This document shows positions 9,070-18,113 of a stretch of 64,000 bases of DNA, one piece after another; position 1 is the first letter of the stretch, and each line of letters starts with the position of its first letter. The position numbers and the translations under genes were made by a program. A model generated the notes under the pieces. That model was given only the letters and a program-made list of their open reading frames with translations. It did not search any database and was not told the origin of the DNA. The stretch comes from Anaerorhabdus sp036636695 (GTDB lineage Bacteria; Bacillota_I; Bacilli_A; Erysipelotrichales; Erysipelotrichaceae), in NCBI RefSeq assembly GCF_036636695.1, contig NZ_JAVWNW010000007.1. One strand, 5' to 3'.

Positions 9070-10716
9070 ATGATTAAACATCTTTATATTAAGGACTTCA
9101 TTTTATTTGATCAGATTCAACTTGACTTTGAATCTGGTTTTAGTGCGTTTACTGGTGAAACAGGTGCAGGTAAATCAATTCTAATCGATGCAATTAGTTT
9201 ACTCATGGCCCAACGCGCTAGTTCTTCTATGATAAAACACGGAAAAGAAAGTGCTTTAATTGAAGGTATTTTTGATTTGTCTAAAAATGAACACGCAAAA
9301 GAAATTTTATTAAGTGAAGGTTTTGATGTTGACCAAGATGTTGTAATTTCTCGCGAATTAAAAAGTGATGGTAAAAGTACAGCTAAAATAAACTATCGTG
9401 TTGTAACATTGAACCTTCTAAAAGCATGTATAGAGTCTGAAATTGACATTCATAGTCAACATGACAATCAATATTTATTAAATAAAAGTTATCATATTGA
9501 ATTACTTGATAATTTCATTAATGATAAAACAACAATCATTAAATTAAAAAAACTCTATGAAGCTTATACTACATTGAATGATGAATATCATCGAGCAATG
9601 GAAGAAGACTACAACGAAAATGATTTGGAATATTTTAATTTTCAAATTGAAGAAATACAAAAAGCTGATTTAAAAATAGGTGAAGATGAAGAACTTCTTC
9701 AAATTGATAAATCATATCAATCTATCTCGAAAAATCTCGAAAAATATAAATCTATGATTGAACTTTTTGATGATGGACTACAATCGAATTTATATGAAAT
9801 TAAACGTATCCTAGAATCTCTTGATGGTAATGATAAAGTTATAGAATTATTAGATAAAGTGAATAATAGTTATTATGAACTTACAGACTCTTTTGATAAT
9901 TTCAAAACATACTTCAGTTCTCTAGAAGAAAATGATATTGATATAAATAGTGTTCAAGAAAGATTATTTGTGATACAAAAGTTAAAACATAAATATGGTT
10001 CATCAATTGAAGCCATTTTGGATAAACAAATAGAGTTAGAAGAAAAAGTAAATCGTATTAATCATCGCCAAGAAGTTTTAGAAAAGATGAAAAATAGCGT
10101 TAATGATGCCTATATTGAATTTGAAAAAGTTGCGAAGGAAGTTTCCAAGAAACGACACGAGTATTCAAAGAAATTAGATGAATCTATTATGAAAAATTTA
10201 AAAGATTTAATGTTACCGCATGCGAAATTCATAACGTCAATTAAAGATTCTAATGCAAATAGTAATGGTATCGATAGTGTTGAATTTTTAATTTCAATGA
10301 ATCCAGGAGAAGAATGTAAGCCACTCGCTAAAGTAGCTTCTGGTGGTGAATTGAGTAGATTAATGTTAGGGTTAAAAACTATTTTCACATCCCTACAAGG
10401 AATTCAAACAGTTATTTTTGATGAAATAGACAGTGGTGTTAGTGGACCTGTTGCGACATCTATTGGTTTAAAGATGAGAGAACTTTCAAAAACTTCTCAA
10501 GTCTTTTCAGTGACACATTTAGCTCCTGTTGCTGCATGCGCAGATCATCATTACCACGTACAAAAAAATCAAACAGCTTCTTCAACTGAAACAGTTATAT
10601 TAAAATTAGATGAAGACAAGCGCATTGAACAATTAGCTATTATTTCATCAGGAAGTAATACAGCAACCGCAATCGAAGCTGCAAAGGAACTCTATCATAA
10701 GAGTCGCGAATATTAA
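9070..10716 (+). CDS. recN: DNA repair protein RecN
   Basis: RecN is an SMC-like ATPase that helps join broken DNA ends during recombinational repair. Walker A is GETGAGKSI, the signature is ASGGELSRLMLGL and Walker B is TVIFDEIDSGVSG, with a central coiled coil (about residues 150-370). Length 548 is typical. In Bacillus, tlyA and the arginine repressor gene separate dxs and recN; here they are absent and recN follows dxs after 14 bases. Confidence 0.95.
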   Translation: MIKHLYIKDFILFDQIQLDFESGFSAFTGETGAGKSILIDAISLLMAQRASSSMIKHGKESALIEGIFDLSKNEHAKEILLSEGFDVDQDVVISRELKSDGKSTAKINYRVVTLNLLKACIESEIDIHSQHDNQYLLNKSYHIELLDNFINDKTTIIKLKKLYEAYTTLNDEYHRAMEEDYNENDLEYFNFQIEEIQKADLKIGEDEELLQIDKSYQSISKNLEKYKSMIELFDDGLQSNLYEIKRILESLDGNDKVIELLDKVNNSYYELTDSFDNFKTYFSSLEENDIDINSVQERLFVIQKLKHKYGSSIEAILDKQIELEEKVNRINHRQEVLEKMKNSVNDAYIEFEKVAKEVSKKRHEYSKKLDESIMKNLKDLMLPHAKFITSIKDSNANSNGIDSVEFLISMNPGEECKPLAKVASGGELSRLMLGLKTIFTSLQGIQTVIFDEIDSGVSGPVATSIGLKMRELSKTSQVFSVTHLAPVAACADHHYHVQKNQTASSTETVILKLDEDKRIEQLAIISSGSNTATAIEAAKELYHKSREY

Positions 10717-10718
10717 TT

Positions 10719-11888
10719 ATGGGTAAAGTTATTTATCACATTGATTTAAATTCGTTTTTTGCGTCTGCAGAAATACTTTTGAATCCTTCATTACAAGGTA
10801 AACCTATTGCAGTGGCAGGGCACAGTCGTAGGGGTGTAATTTCAACAGCATCCTATGAAGCTAGGCAATATGGGGTTAACTCTGCAATGCCAACAGCAAT
10901 GGCTTTAAAACTATGTCCAGATTTAATTTTAGTTAACGGTCATCATTCATATTATGAAGAATTATCACAAAAATTCATAAACACAATTAAAAAATATTCA
11001 ACTCTTGTTGAACAAGCAAGCATTGATGAATGTTATGCTGATATGACAGAAGCTGTCAAACAATTCAAAAAACCAATGGATTTAGCATGGCAAATACAAA
11101 CAGAATTGCTGAATGATTTCGGCCTAAAATGTTCAATTGGGGTAGCTCCAAATAAATTTTTGGCTAAAATGGCAAGTGAAATGAAAAAACCAATGGGAAT
11201 TACAGTCTTGCGTATTCAAGAAGTTCCGATAAAATTATGGCCACTTGCAATTGATGAAATGCGAGGAGTTGGAAAGAAAACAGCACCGCACCTTCATGAA
11301 ATGGGAATTCATACCATCGGTGATTTATCGAATTTCAAAGAGATAGAAAAACTGAGAATGATTTTTGGAAAAAACACGGATACAGTATTACAGAGAGCAA
11401 ATGGCTTTGATGATAGTGAAATTATTTGTGAGTGGGATGTCAAAACAATGTCTCAATCGACAACATTTTCAAATGATCTTACTGATTATGATGAAATCAA
11501 GTCCGTATTCTTAGAACTTTCTCAAAAATTAAGTAGGAGACTGGATTATGATGGTAAAACAGGAAATCTTGTGTCCATTACAATCAAATACTTTGATTTC
11601 ACTTCAAACAATCGGTCTAAGAAGCTTACTGAATATATTCATAGTAGTGAAGATATTTTTCAAAATGCACTTGATTTATTCGATGAAAATGTTGAGGACA
11701 TTCCAATTCGTTTAATTGGTGTTGGAATAAGCAATCTTAAACAAACTAATGAGGTTCAAGTACAAATAAATATATTTGAACAACCACAAGAGTTGTCTAA
11801 AACTGAACAACTAATTAAGGAATTAAATCGTTCCTGTAGTACGCCTTCATTTAAGACTGCATCTTCAATTATCAAGAAAAAGGGGTAA
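10719..11888 (+). CDS. dinB: DNA polymerase IV (Y family)
   Basis: A translesion polymerase that copies past damaged bases. The palm motifs HIDLNSFFASAE (catalytic aspartate near residue 8) and ASIDECYADMT (Asp-Glu pair near 103-104) are intact, followed by the CSIGVAPNKFLAKMASEMKKP fingers region, a helix-hairpin-helix thumb (MRGVGKKTAPHL) and a little-finger domain. It ends without an obvious clamp-binding peptide, though the final residues are basic. It follows recN after two bases, placing two DNA-damage genes in one transcript. Confidence 0.94.
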   Translation: MGKVIYHIDLNSFFASAEILLNPSLQGKPIAVAGHSRRGVISTASYEARQYGVNSAMPTAMALKLCPDLILVNGHHSYYEELSQKFINTIKKYSTLVEQASIDECYADMTEAVKQFKKPMDLAWQIQTELLNDFGLKCSIGVAPNKFLAKMASEMKKPMGITVLRIQEVPIKLWPLAIDEMRGVGKKTAPHLHEMGIHTIGDLSNFKEIEKLRMIFGKNTDTVLQRANGFDDSEIICEWDVKTMSQSTTFSNDLTDYDEIKSVFLELSQKLSRRLDYDGKTGNLVSITIKYFDFTSNNRSKKLTEYIHSSEDIFQNALDLFDENVEDIPIRLIGVGISNLKQTNEVQVQINIFEQPQELSKTEQLIKELNRSCSTPSFKTASSIIKKKG

Positions 11889-11891
11889 ACT

Positions 11892-12800
11892 ATGAAATTT
11901 GAGAAAGCATTATTAGAATATCGTAATGAGATTATGTTAAGAATGCCTAAATCAGATCGTACAGTAAAGAACTATCTAATTGATGTTACTTCTTATCTTC
12001 AAGCGATGAAGGAAAAGGGGATAAATGATGTTGAAGATATCAATTATCATGAAATTGAAGCATATTTAATCTCATTGAATAAATATTCAAGGAATACAAT
12101 TGCTCGTAAAAGCTGTGCTATTCGCAGTTTTCATCAGTTCTTAACATTTAAGTATGAGTATTCCAATCCCGCTGTTAATCTAGAGGTTAGAAGACAGAGA
12201 AATGTTTTGCCGATTTATTGTACCATAGAAGAAATTGATTTAATTATGTCTTATTTTGATGATGAACGCCCTAAAGATTTATTTAATCACGCCTTACTTG
12301 AATTTATATACTCCTGTGGATTACGAGTGAGTGAGTGTACTGAGCTTAAAGTTAGCCAGGTAGATTTACAAACTAAAATAGTGAGAGTCTTAGGAAAAGG
12401 AGAAAAAGAACGAATTGTACCGATTCCTGATAAGTCTCAAGCTATCCTCATAAAGTATTTCGATACATTAAGACCTGTTTGGAATAGTAAGAAATCAAAT
12501 TTATTCTTTATTAACCGATTAGGAAAGCATGTTACAACGGAATATATTGAAAATATGTTAAAATATACATGTAACAAAGTGGGTATTAAAAAGCACATTA
12601 CCCCGCATAAACTACGGCATAGTTATGCAACGCATTTACTTCAAGGTAATGCGGATTTGCGTTCTATTCAAGAATTATTAGGGCATAGTGATATAAGTAC
12701 AACTGAAATTTATACCCACATACAAGATGCACGGCTTTTAGAAAGTTATGCAAAGTTTCATCCAGGTAATTTAGAAGGAGAAGATGATGATGAAATATAA
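11892..12800 (+). CDS. xerD: Tyrosine recombinase XerD
   Basis: A 302-residue tyrosine recombinase with an N-terminal SAM-like core-binding domain (about 1-100) and a catalytic domain carrying the expected residues: Arg in YSCGLRVSE, Lys in GKGEKERIVP, His-x-x-Arg in HKLRHSYATHLL, His in LLGHSDISTTEIYTH and the Tyr nucleophile within that last motif. It is the likely chromosome-dimer resolvase. Gene order xerD-deoB matches Bacillus (ripX-drm), which supports XerD over XerC or a phage integrase; there is no attachment site or phage gene nearby. Confidence 0.88.
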   Translation: MKFEKALLEYRNEIMLRMPKSDRTVKNYLIDVTSYLQAMKEKGINDVEDINYHEIEAYLISLNKYSRNTIARKSCAIRSFHQFLTFKYEYSNPAVNLEVRRQRNVLPIYCTIEEIDLIMSYFDDERPKDLFNHALLEFIYSCGLRVSECTELKVSQVDLQTKIVRVLGKGEKERIVPIPDKSQAILIKYFDTLRPVWNSKKSNLFFINRLGKHVTTEYIENMLKYTCNKVGIKKHITPHKLRHSYATHLLQGNADLRSIQELLGHSDISTTEIYTHIQDARLLESYAKFHPGNLEGEDDDEI

Positions 12801-13971
12801 TCGTATTTTTACAATAGTAATGGACTCAGTAGGAGCAGGGGCTATGCCTGATGCTGCAAAATATGGTGATGAAGGTGCAGATACTATCGGGCACACTGCA
12901 GAAGCTGTAGGTGGTTTAAAAATGTCTGTCATGCAAGCGATGGGTTTAGGTAATTTACATAAAATTAAAGGTGTTGATCCTGTTCAAACACCCACAGGAT
13001 ATTACACAAAATTGTTAGAAAAGAGTGTTGGTAAAGACACAATGACAGGACATTGGGAAATGATGGGACTTTACATTGATTCACCATTCCAAACATTTAC
13101 TGAAACTGGATTTCCTGATGAACTTATTAAAGAACTAGAGGAAAAAACAGGACACAAAGTCATTGGAAACAAATCAGCTAGTGGAACTGAAATTTTGGAT
13201 GAATTGGGTGAAAGACATATGCAAACCGGAGAGATGATTGTTTATACTTCAGCAGATTCAGTTTTACAGATTGCTGCGCATGAAGAAACTTTTGGTCTTG
13301 ATGAATTATATCGTTGTTGTGAAATAGCACGTGAAATTACAATGAAACCAGAATGGAAAGTTGGCCGTGTAATAGCTCGACCATTTCTAGGTGATAAAGC
13401 AGGTAACTTCTCAAGAACACCTAATCGTCATGATTTAGCACTAAAACCTTATGGAAAAACTACATTGAATTCACTTAAAGATGCTGGCTATGATGTCATA
13501 AGTGTTGGTAAAATTAATGATATTTTTGTAGGAGAAGGTATTACTGACTCACATAAATCATTGAGCAGCATTCACGGAATGGAACAAACAATTGAATTAG
13601 CTGACAAGGATTTTAAAGGTTTATGTTTTGTTAATTTAGTAGATTTTGATGCAAAATGGGGACATCGCCGCAATCCTCAAGGATATGCTAAAGAATTAGA
13701 TGATTTCGATGTTTTGTTAGGACAATTAATTAACAAATTGAATGAAGATGATCTAGTAATTCTAACTGCGGACCATGGTAATGATCCTACTCACCCCGGC
13801 ACAGATCACACACGTGAAATGATTCCTATGGTTGCTTACTCAAAATCATTTAAAGGTGCAGGTCTAATACGTCAAGGATCTTCTTTCGCAGATATTGGGG
13901 CAACAATTTCAGATAACTTCAACGTTGAGTTGCCTGAAAATGGCGATTCTTTCTTAGACTCATTAAATTAA
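12784..13971 (+). CDS. deoB: Phosphopentomutase
   Basis: DeoB interconverts ribose (or deoxyribose) 1-phosphate and 5-phosphate, feeding nucleoside sugars into central metabolism. It is an alkaline-phosphatase superfamily enzyme with metal sites in IVMDSVGAGAMPDA at the N-terminus, GKDTMTGHWEMMG near residue 85 and ILTADHGNDPTHPGTDHTRE near residue 325. Length 395 is normal. Three ATG codons in a row begin the frame (12784, 12787, 12790); the AAGGAG at 12775-12780 is best spaced for the second or third. The gene overlaps xerD and ends the nusB-deoB run. Confidence 0.95.
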   Translation: MMMKYNRIFTIVMDSVGAGAMPDAAKYGDEGADTIGHTAEAVGGLKMSVMQAMGLGNLHKIKGVDPVQTPTGYYTKLLEKSVGKDTMTGHWEMMGLYIDSPFQTFTETGFPDELIKELEEKTGHKVIGNKSASGTEILDELGERHMQTGEMIVYTSADSVLQIAAHEETFGLDELYRCCEIAREITMKPEWKVGRVIARPFLGDKAGNFSRTPNRHDLALKPYGKTTLNSLKDAGYDVISVGKINDIFVGEGITDSHKSLSSIHGMEQTIELADKDFKGLCFVNLVDFDAKWGHRRNPQGYAKELDDFDVLLGQLINKLNEDDLVILTADHGNDPTHPGTDHTREMIPMVAYSKSFKGAGLIRQGSSFADIGATISDNFNVELPENGDSFLDSLN

Positions 13972-13975
13972 AAAT

Positions 13976-14023
13976 AAAAAGAGTAAACTAACTGTTACTA
14001 TAAAAGTTAGAATACTCTTTTTT
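13976..14023. terminator. Bidirectional terminator between deoB and the DUF2087 gene
   Basis: AAAAAGAGTA pairs with TACTCTTTTT and an inner CTAAC pairs with GTTAG, separated by a small internal loop. Runs of A and T on both sides allow it to serve both convergent genes. Confidence 0.8.
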
Positions 14024-14025
14024 AT

Positions 14026-14781
14026 TTAGATTATTTTCTTTTTATTGACTACATAAATCAATCCATCCGTAGAGCGTTGCAAAAATCCATAATTAATTAA
14101 ATCACGACGTAGGGTAGAGTAATCATCATTAAAAGTTTTAATAATTTCATTTACTTCCTTTTCAGAATATTCTCTATTCAATTCAAATTTCTTTAATATC
14201 TCTCTTAAAATAACAATTTTCTTCTTTTGCTTAGTTGGAATTATAGAAACTTTACCATCTTTAATATAACTACTTACTACCGCTGCATATTCTTCCTTTG
14301 TTATCGAAAAACGTTCATCTACCATTTTCGCAGAGTCATGTACTTCTACACAATTGTCTTCAAGAATTGATTCACAATCTAATTTTCTTTGTATTTCTTC
14401 AAGTAATGCTAAGTATGCTTTAGCTTGCCGTTGTTTTTCTCTAAATTTGAATTTATAGTTACGTACAGTTGATGGTGAGATATTGCAAGTATTCGCAATT
14501 TCTTTATCACTTTTGCTCTCCCACATTCCTTTGAGTACATCTCGTTGGCTCTCAGAGACACCTAAAAGAGCTGTATGTTGTGTAAACAAGTAATCAATAG
14601 GTGAAATATGATCATTCTCAATATGCTTCTTGATTGCTCCATATGCATCATATAACCTGCCTTTGATTTCATAAATAGAACCAATCTCATATATTTGATC
14701 ACAAAATAAACATTTGTAACATTCGTTCTCTAAAATAAAACCTTTTTTAATTTCTTCAATTTTAGCATCAGATATTCGCAT
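14026..14781 (-). CDS. DUF2087-domain transcriptional regulator with zinc-finger-like N-terminus
   Basis: Three parts can be seen in this 251-residue protein. Near the N-terminus CYKCLFC with HIENDH forms a CxxC...HxxxxH cluster likely to bind zinc. The middle (about 85-125) is a LuxR/sigma-4-type helix-turn-helix with SDKEIANTCNISPSTVRNY. The C-terminus (about 175-245) is DUF2087, IPTKQKKKIVILREILKKF and YSEKEVNEIIK with DYSTLRRDLI. The frame can start at a TTG at 14790, but AGAAGG lies directly against it; the ATG at 14781 has proper spacing. Two palindromes upstream suggest autoregulation. Its target is unknown. Confidence 0.82.
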   Translation of the reverse strand: MRISDAKIEEIKKGFILENECYKCLFCDQIYEIGSIYEIKGRLYDAYGAIKKHIENDHISPIDYLFTQHTALLGVSESQRDVLKGMWESKSDKEIANTCNISPSTVRNYKFKFREKQRQAKAYLALLEEIQRKLDCESILEDNCVEVHDSAKMVDERFSITKEEYAAVVSSYIKDGKVSIIPTKQKKKIVILREILKKFELNREYSEKEVNEIIKTFNDDYSTLRRDLINYGFLQRSTDGLIYVVNKKKII

Positions 14782-14827
14782 TATTAGCAACCTTCTTTCC
14801 TTTATTTAACAAACATTATAATATATT

Positions 14828-14876
14828 GTTTATTTTTAAATAAACTTATTATTAATTTGTTTATTATATAATAAAC
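14828..14876. promoter_or_regulatory. Pair of GTTTATT palindromes upstream of the DUF2087 regulator
   Basis: GTTTATTTTTAAATAAAC (14828-14845; 8-bp arms) and the perfect palindrome GTTTATTATATAATAAAC (14859-14876) are centred 31 bases apart, about three helical turns. A minus-strand TATAAT at 14815-14820 places the first palindrome over the -35 region. This is the expected geometry for an autoregulatory operator pair. Confidence 0.6.
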
Positions 14877-14948
14877 TTTTAATTATAGAAATTCAACCTT
14901 TGAATAGAAAAATACTGTTTCTTAACGAAAGTGGGGGATAAATAGCCC

Positions 14949-15005
14949 TCTAGAATGAATCGAGAAATATATTCTATAGGTAATCATCCATCGATTCATT
15001 CTAGA
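14949..15005. repeat. 15-bp perfect inverted repeat with 27-base spacer
   Basis: TCTAGAATGAATCGA (14949-14963) is the exact reverse complement of 14991-15005. The hairpin is not followed by a T run on either strand, so it is not an ordinary terminator. It lies in a 495-base stretch (14782-15276) with no convincing gene; apart from the operators above and the hup terminator below, I see only a weak imperfect pairing of TATCAAC (about 15041) with GTTGATA (about 15113). Confidence 0.6.
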
Positions 15006-15230
15006 CAAGACTTAATTATCCAATGAAATCACTTTATTTATATCAACTTGTTTTTAACATGCATATTGATTAGAATAGTAGTAATGTTAGTTAGCACAAA
15101 AAGGTTGATACAAACAAAGATAATTCTATAAATAAATATCGTATAACATACATTATGCGAAGTAACTTTATTTTAGTAAGCATTAATAGTATCTACAGAA
15201 TATATCATTATTAAACGTCTTTTAACATAT

Positions 15231-15263
15231 AAAAAAGACACTAGTTTTTTATAACTAATGTCT
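15231..15263 (-). terminator. Terminator of hup
   Basis: On the minus strand AGACATTAGTT pairs with AACTAGTGTCT (one G-U pair) and is followed by six T residues, 14 bases past the hup stop codon. Confidence 0.85.
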
Positions 15264-15276
15264 CTATTTATAATTC

Positions 15277-15558
15277 TTATTTAACGATGTCTTTTAATGC
15301 TTTCGCAGCTTTAAATCCAGGAGCTTTGCTTGCTGGAATTGTGATTGGTTCTTTAGTTGCAGGATTAATACCTTTGCGTTCTGGTCTTTGTTTAACTTCA
15401 AATTTACCAAATCCTGTGATATCTACTTTACCACCATTTTTAAGTGTATCTGCGATTGTATCGAAAACTAGATCTAAAGTTTCAGTAGCAGCTTTTTTTG
15501 TCATGCCGTTCTTTTCAGCGATTAAATCCGCTAATACTTTTTTGTTTGTGATTTCCAT
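15277..15558 (-). CDS. hup: HU family DNA-binding protein
   Basis: A 93-residue nucleoid protein that binds and bends DNA as a dimer. It has the HU helical base followed by GFGKFEVKQRPERKGINPATKEPI, the DNA-contacting beta arm with the intercalating proline, and the C-terminal PGFKAAKALKDIVK. The frame runs upstream to 15609, but GGAGG eight bases before the ATG at 15558 fixes the start and the normal HU length. It has its own terminator and probably its own promoter (TTGAAT-N18-TAAAAT on the minus strand, about 15575-15610). Confidence 0.96.
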   Translation of the reverse strand: MEITNKKVLADLIAEKNGMTKKAATETLDLVFDTIADTLKNGGKVDITGFGKFEVKQRPERKGINPATKEPITIPASKAPGFKAAKALKDIVK

Positions 15559-15643
15559 TAGAAATACCTCCATTTTCATTATATATTTTACCATTAGTTG
15601 ACTATTCAATTCAATAGCAACTGTCTTTTATTTTCTTTATGTA

Positions 15644-15659
15644 GTTAGTTTAAACTAAC
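15644..15659. repeat. 16-bp perfect palindrome at the nrnA stop codon
   Basis: GTTAGTTTAAACTAAC is fully self-complementary and includes the nrnA stop codon. It has no loop and no T run, so it may be a weak terminator, a processing site or a protein-binding site upstream of hup. Confidence 0.35.
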
Positions 15660-16582
15660 AAAGCTTTTAATTCTTGTATAAGATTATTTACTTGTTCAAG
15701 CGTTAGATTCTTGACTCCACATGCATTTTTGTGGCCACCACCGTTATAATTAGCTGCTACTTCATTGATTACAACCGTTTTAGATCGTAATGAACCTTTA
15801 TAAACGTCTAAATTATCATCATCTTGTGTAAATATACACCAAATTTCAAATTCCTTTACATTTCCAAATTCAGAGACATATTCACGAGCTCGATTAATTG
15901 AAATTCCGAATGGTTCAATGTCTTTTTCAGTTAAAATTGAATATGCTACTCCCTCTGAAAACGCAAAATTACTGCGTAAATAGTTTACATATTTAAATGT
16001 TGCAAGATCCATATCAAATACATTTTGATTGATTTTAGCAATTAATAATCCTGTCTCAGCTAATTTTGACGCAATATACAGTGTTTTTGGTGTGGTGTTG
16101 TTTGTCTTGAAGCATAATGTATCAGTCAAAATTCCTTGATACAACAATTCAGCAGTATCTTTTGTGATTACTTTACCTTCGATTAATGTAAAGAAATCTC
16201 CCAATAACTCACATGTTGCTGCAGATTTTTCATCAATTAACTCAACATCAGCAAATGATTCAACAAATGGATGATGATCAATACGCATTGTTTTCAATGC
16301 ATTACGATATCTCAAATCATCAACTCTTGCCGAATTAGCTGTATCAACAATGATTGCTAGACTGTTATTTATTACTTCATCATCTACTGAAGAAACAATC
16401 AATGCATCACTAAAACGTCCAAATTCACTTCCACAAAGATAAACTTTTTTATTTGGATAATTGTCCTTTATCCAGTGACATAATCCAAATTGACTACCTA
16501 AAGCATCTAAATCAGGATTTTCATGACGGAATATAGTTATGATATCAAATTGTTCTATAGTTTCTTGAAAAAGTTTAAACAT
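15650..16582 (-). CDS. nrnA: DHH/DHHA1 phosphoesterase, NrnA-like
   Basis: Members hydrolyse short oligoribonucleotides (nanoRNA) and in many cases 3'-phosphoadenosine 5'-phosphate or cyclic dinucleotide breakdown products. The metal motifs are RHENPDLDALGSQ (about residues 19-31), IVDTANSARVDD, and IDHHPFVESFADVELID; the DHHA1 substrate motif near the C-terminus is GGGHKNACG. Length 310 matches NrnA, and there are no membrane or PAS domains that would mark a GdpP. It follows ackA by five bases in the minus-strand run from smc. Confidence 0.88.
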   Translation of the reverse strand: MFKLFQETIEQFDIITIFRHENPDLDALGSQFGLCHWIKDNYPNKKVYLCGSEFGRFSDALIVSSVDDEVINNSLAIIVDTANSARVDDLRYRNALKTMRIDHHPFVESFADVELIDEKSAATCELLGDFFTLIEGKVITKDTAELLYQGILTDTLCFKTNNTTPKTLYIASKLAETGLLIAKINQNVFDMDLATFKYVNYLRSNFAFSEGVAYSILTEKDIEPFGISINRAREYVSEFGNVKEFEIWCIFTQDDDNLDVYKGSLRSKTVVINEVAANYNGGGHKNACGVKNLTLEQVNNLIQELKALLV

Positions 16583-16587
16583 ACTAT

Positions 16588-17784
16588 TTAGATTCCTAAT
16601 AATCTACAAGTATCTCTCGCAATTACTAATTCTTCATTTGTTGGAACAACCCAAACTGAAACTTTTGAGTCATTTTTAGAAATTTGAATTTCTTTTCCAC
16701 GAGATTTATCATTTAAATCATAGTCAATAGAAAGTCCTAATGCTTTTTCAATACCTTGCATAACTAGTTTTCTGATCAGTGTATCATTTTCACCTAAACC
16801 AGCAGTAAATGAAATTGCATCTACCCCACCCATTTGCATGAAATAGCCACCTAATACATTTACAACACGGTTTACATAAACAGCATGTGTTAATTTTGCT
16901 CTTTCATTTCCTTCAGCAACAGCATCTTCAATATCACGTGCATCACTTGAAATTCCAGAAATACCAAGCATACCTGATTTTTTATTCAAAATATCATTAA
17001 TTTCATCTGCAGTAAGATGTGCTTGATTTTGCATATAGGTAACAATCGCAGGGTCAATATCCCCACAACGTGTTCCCATCATAACACCAGCTAATGGTGT
17101 GAAACCCATTGAAGTGTTTACACATTTGCCATTTTGCACTGCAGTAATAGAAGCACCGTTTCCTAAGTGGCAAGTGATAATATTAATATCCTTGATATCT
17201 TTACCAAGCAATTCAGCAGTACGTTCAGCAACATATTGATGACTAGTACCATGCGCTCCATAACGACGTACTTTATAATCTGTATACCATTCATAAGGTA
17301 CTGGATACATGTAAGAAGCAGGTTCCATTGTTTGATGAAAAGCAGTATCGAAAACAAATGTATGTCCTGCTTTTGGTAATGCAGTTTTGAAAGCACGGTA
17401 TCCAACTAAATTAGCTGGGTTATGTAGTGGTGCTAAACTTGATAAGTCTTCAACAATTTTTTCATTCTCAGGTGTAACAATAACAGATTGATCAAAGTAA
17501 TCTCCACCTTGAACTACACGATGTCCTGCACCAACAATTTCTTCTAAACTTTTAACTACACCAAATTCTATTAAAGAATCTAATAGAAGTTGTACAGCTA
17601 CTGTGTGGTCTTTAATTGGCAATTTTTTAGTGTGTTTTTCACCATTCACCTTGATTGTAAAAACCCCTTCTTCTAATCCAATTCTCTCCGCAATACCAGA
17701 AGTTAAAACTTCTTCACTTGGCATTTCAAACAATTGGAATTTTAAAGATGATGAACCAGCATTTACAGAAATAATTTTACTCAT
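16588..17784 (-). CDS. ackA: Acetate kinase
   Basis: Acetate kinase transfers phosphate between acetyl phosphate and ADP, giving ATP in fermentation. The protein starts with the family signature ISVNAGSSSLKFQLF and has GHRVVQGG, FDTAFHQTM, CHLGNGASITAV, TPLAGVMMGTRCGDIDP and SFTAGLGEND in the expected order. At 398 residues it is full length. GGAGG precedes the ATG. No phosphotransacetylase gene is adjacent. Confidence 0.97.
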   Translation of the reverse strand: MSKIISVNAGSSSLKFQLFEMPSEEVLTSGIAERIGLEEGVFTIKVNGEKHTKKLPIKDHTVAVQLLLDSLIEFGVVKSLEEIVGAGHRVVQGGDYFDQSVIVTPENEKIVEDLSSLAPLHNPANLVGYRAFKTALPKAGHTFVFDTAFHQTMEPASYMYPVPYEWYTDYKVRRYGAHGTSHQYVAERTAELLGKDIKDINIITCHLGNGASITAVQNGKCVNTSMGFTPLAGVMMGTRCGDIDPAIVTYMQNQAHLTADEINDILNKKSGMLGISGISSDARDIEDAVAEGNERAKLTHAVYVNRVVNVLGGYFMQMGGVDAISFTAGLGENDTLIRKLVMQGIEKALGLSIDYDLNDKSRGKEIQISKNDSKVSVWVVPTNEELVIARDTCRLLGI

Positions 17785-17798
17785 AAATTTTCCTCCAT

Positions 17799-18113
17799 TT
17801 ATTCAGTATCTATGCATTGATCAATAATTTTATTAATTTCTTGATTATTGAACTCTTTAATCTTTTTGTAATATTCTTGTCGCTTATTAAATGATTCATA
17901 GCAGTTTAGTTTTTTTTCGAAATCTTCTAGTGCCAGTTCACTACGTTTAATTGCGTCATGAACCCCTGCCCTACTTATTGATTCAAGTTCTGCTATTTCA
18001 GTAATTGAGTAATCCTCACGAAAATAATAGTTACATATTTTTTGTTGTTTATCCGTTAGTAATTCTTCATAGAAATCCAGATAATAATTCATAAGTTCTT
18101 TTTTATTGAACAT
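17799..18113 (-). CDS. ylxM: YlxM/p13-like helix-turn-helix protein
   Basis: A 104-residue all-helical protein with a sigma-4-like helix-turn-helix, SITEIAELESISRAGVHDAIKRSE. It matches the YlxM family, whose genes lie beside those of the signal recognition particle and are thought to modulate it. Here it overlaps ftsY by 11 bases. In most relatives ffh follows; here ackA follows instead, so ffh must be elsewhere. Confidence 0.87.
   Translation of the reverse strand: MFNKKELMNYYLDFYEELLTDKQQKICNYYFREDYSITEIAELESISRAGVHDAIKRSELALEDFEKKLNCYESFNKRQEYYKKIKEFNNQEINKIIDQCIDTE

Noticed and set aside
11892..12800. Tyrosine recombinase as a sign of an integrated element
   Set aside because: It is embedded in a housekeeping run next to deoB as in Bacillus, with no att repeats, phage genes or composition change.
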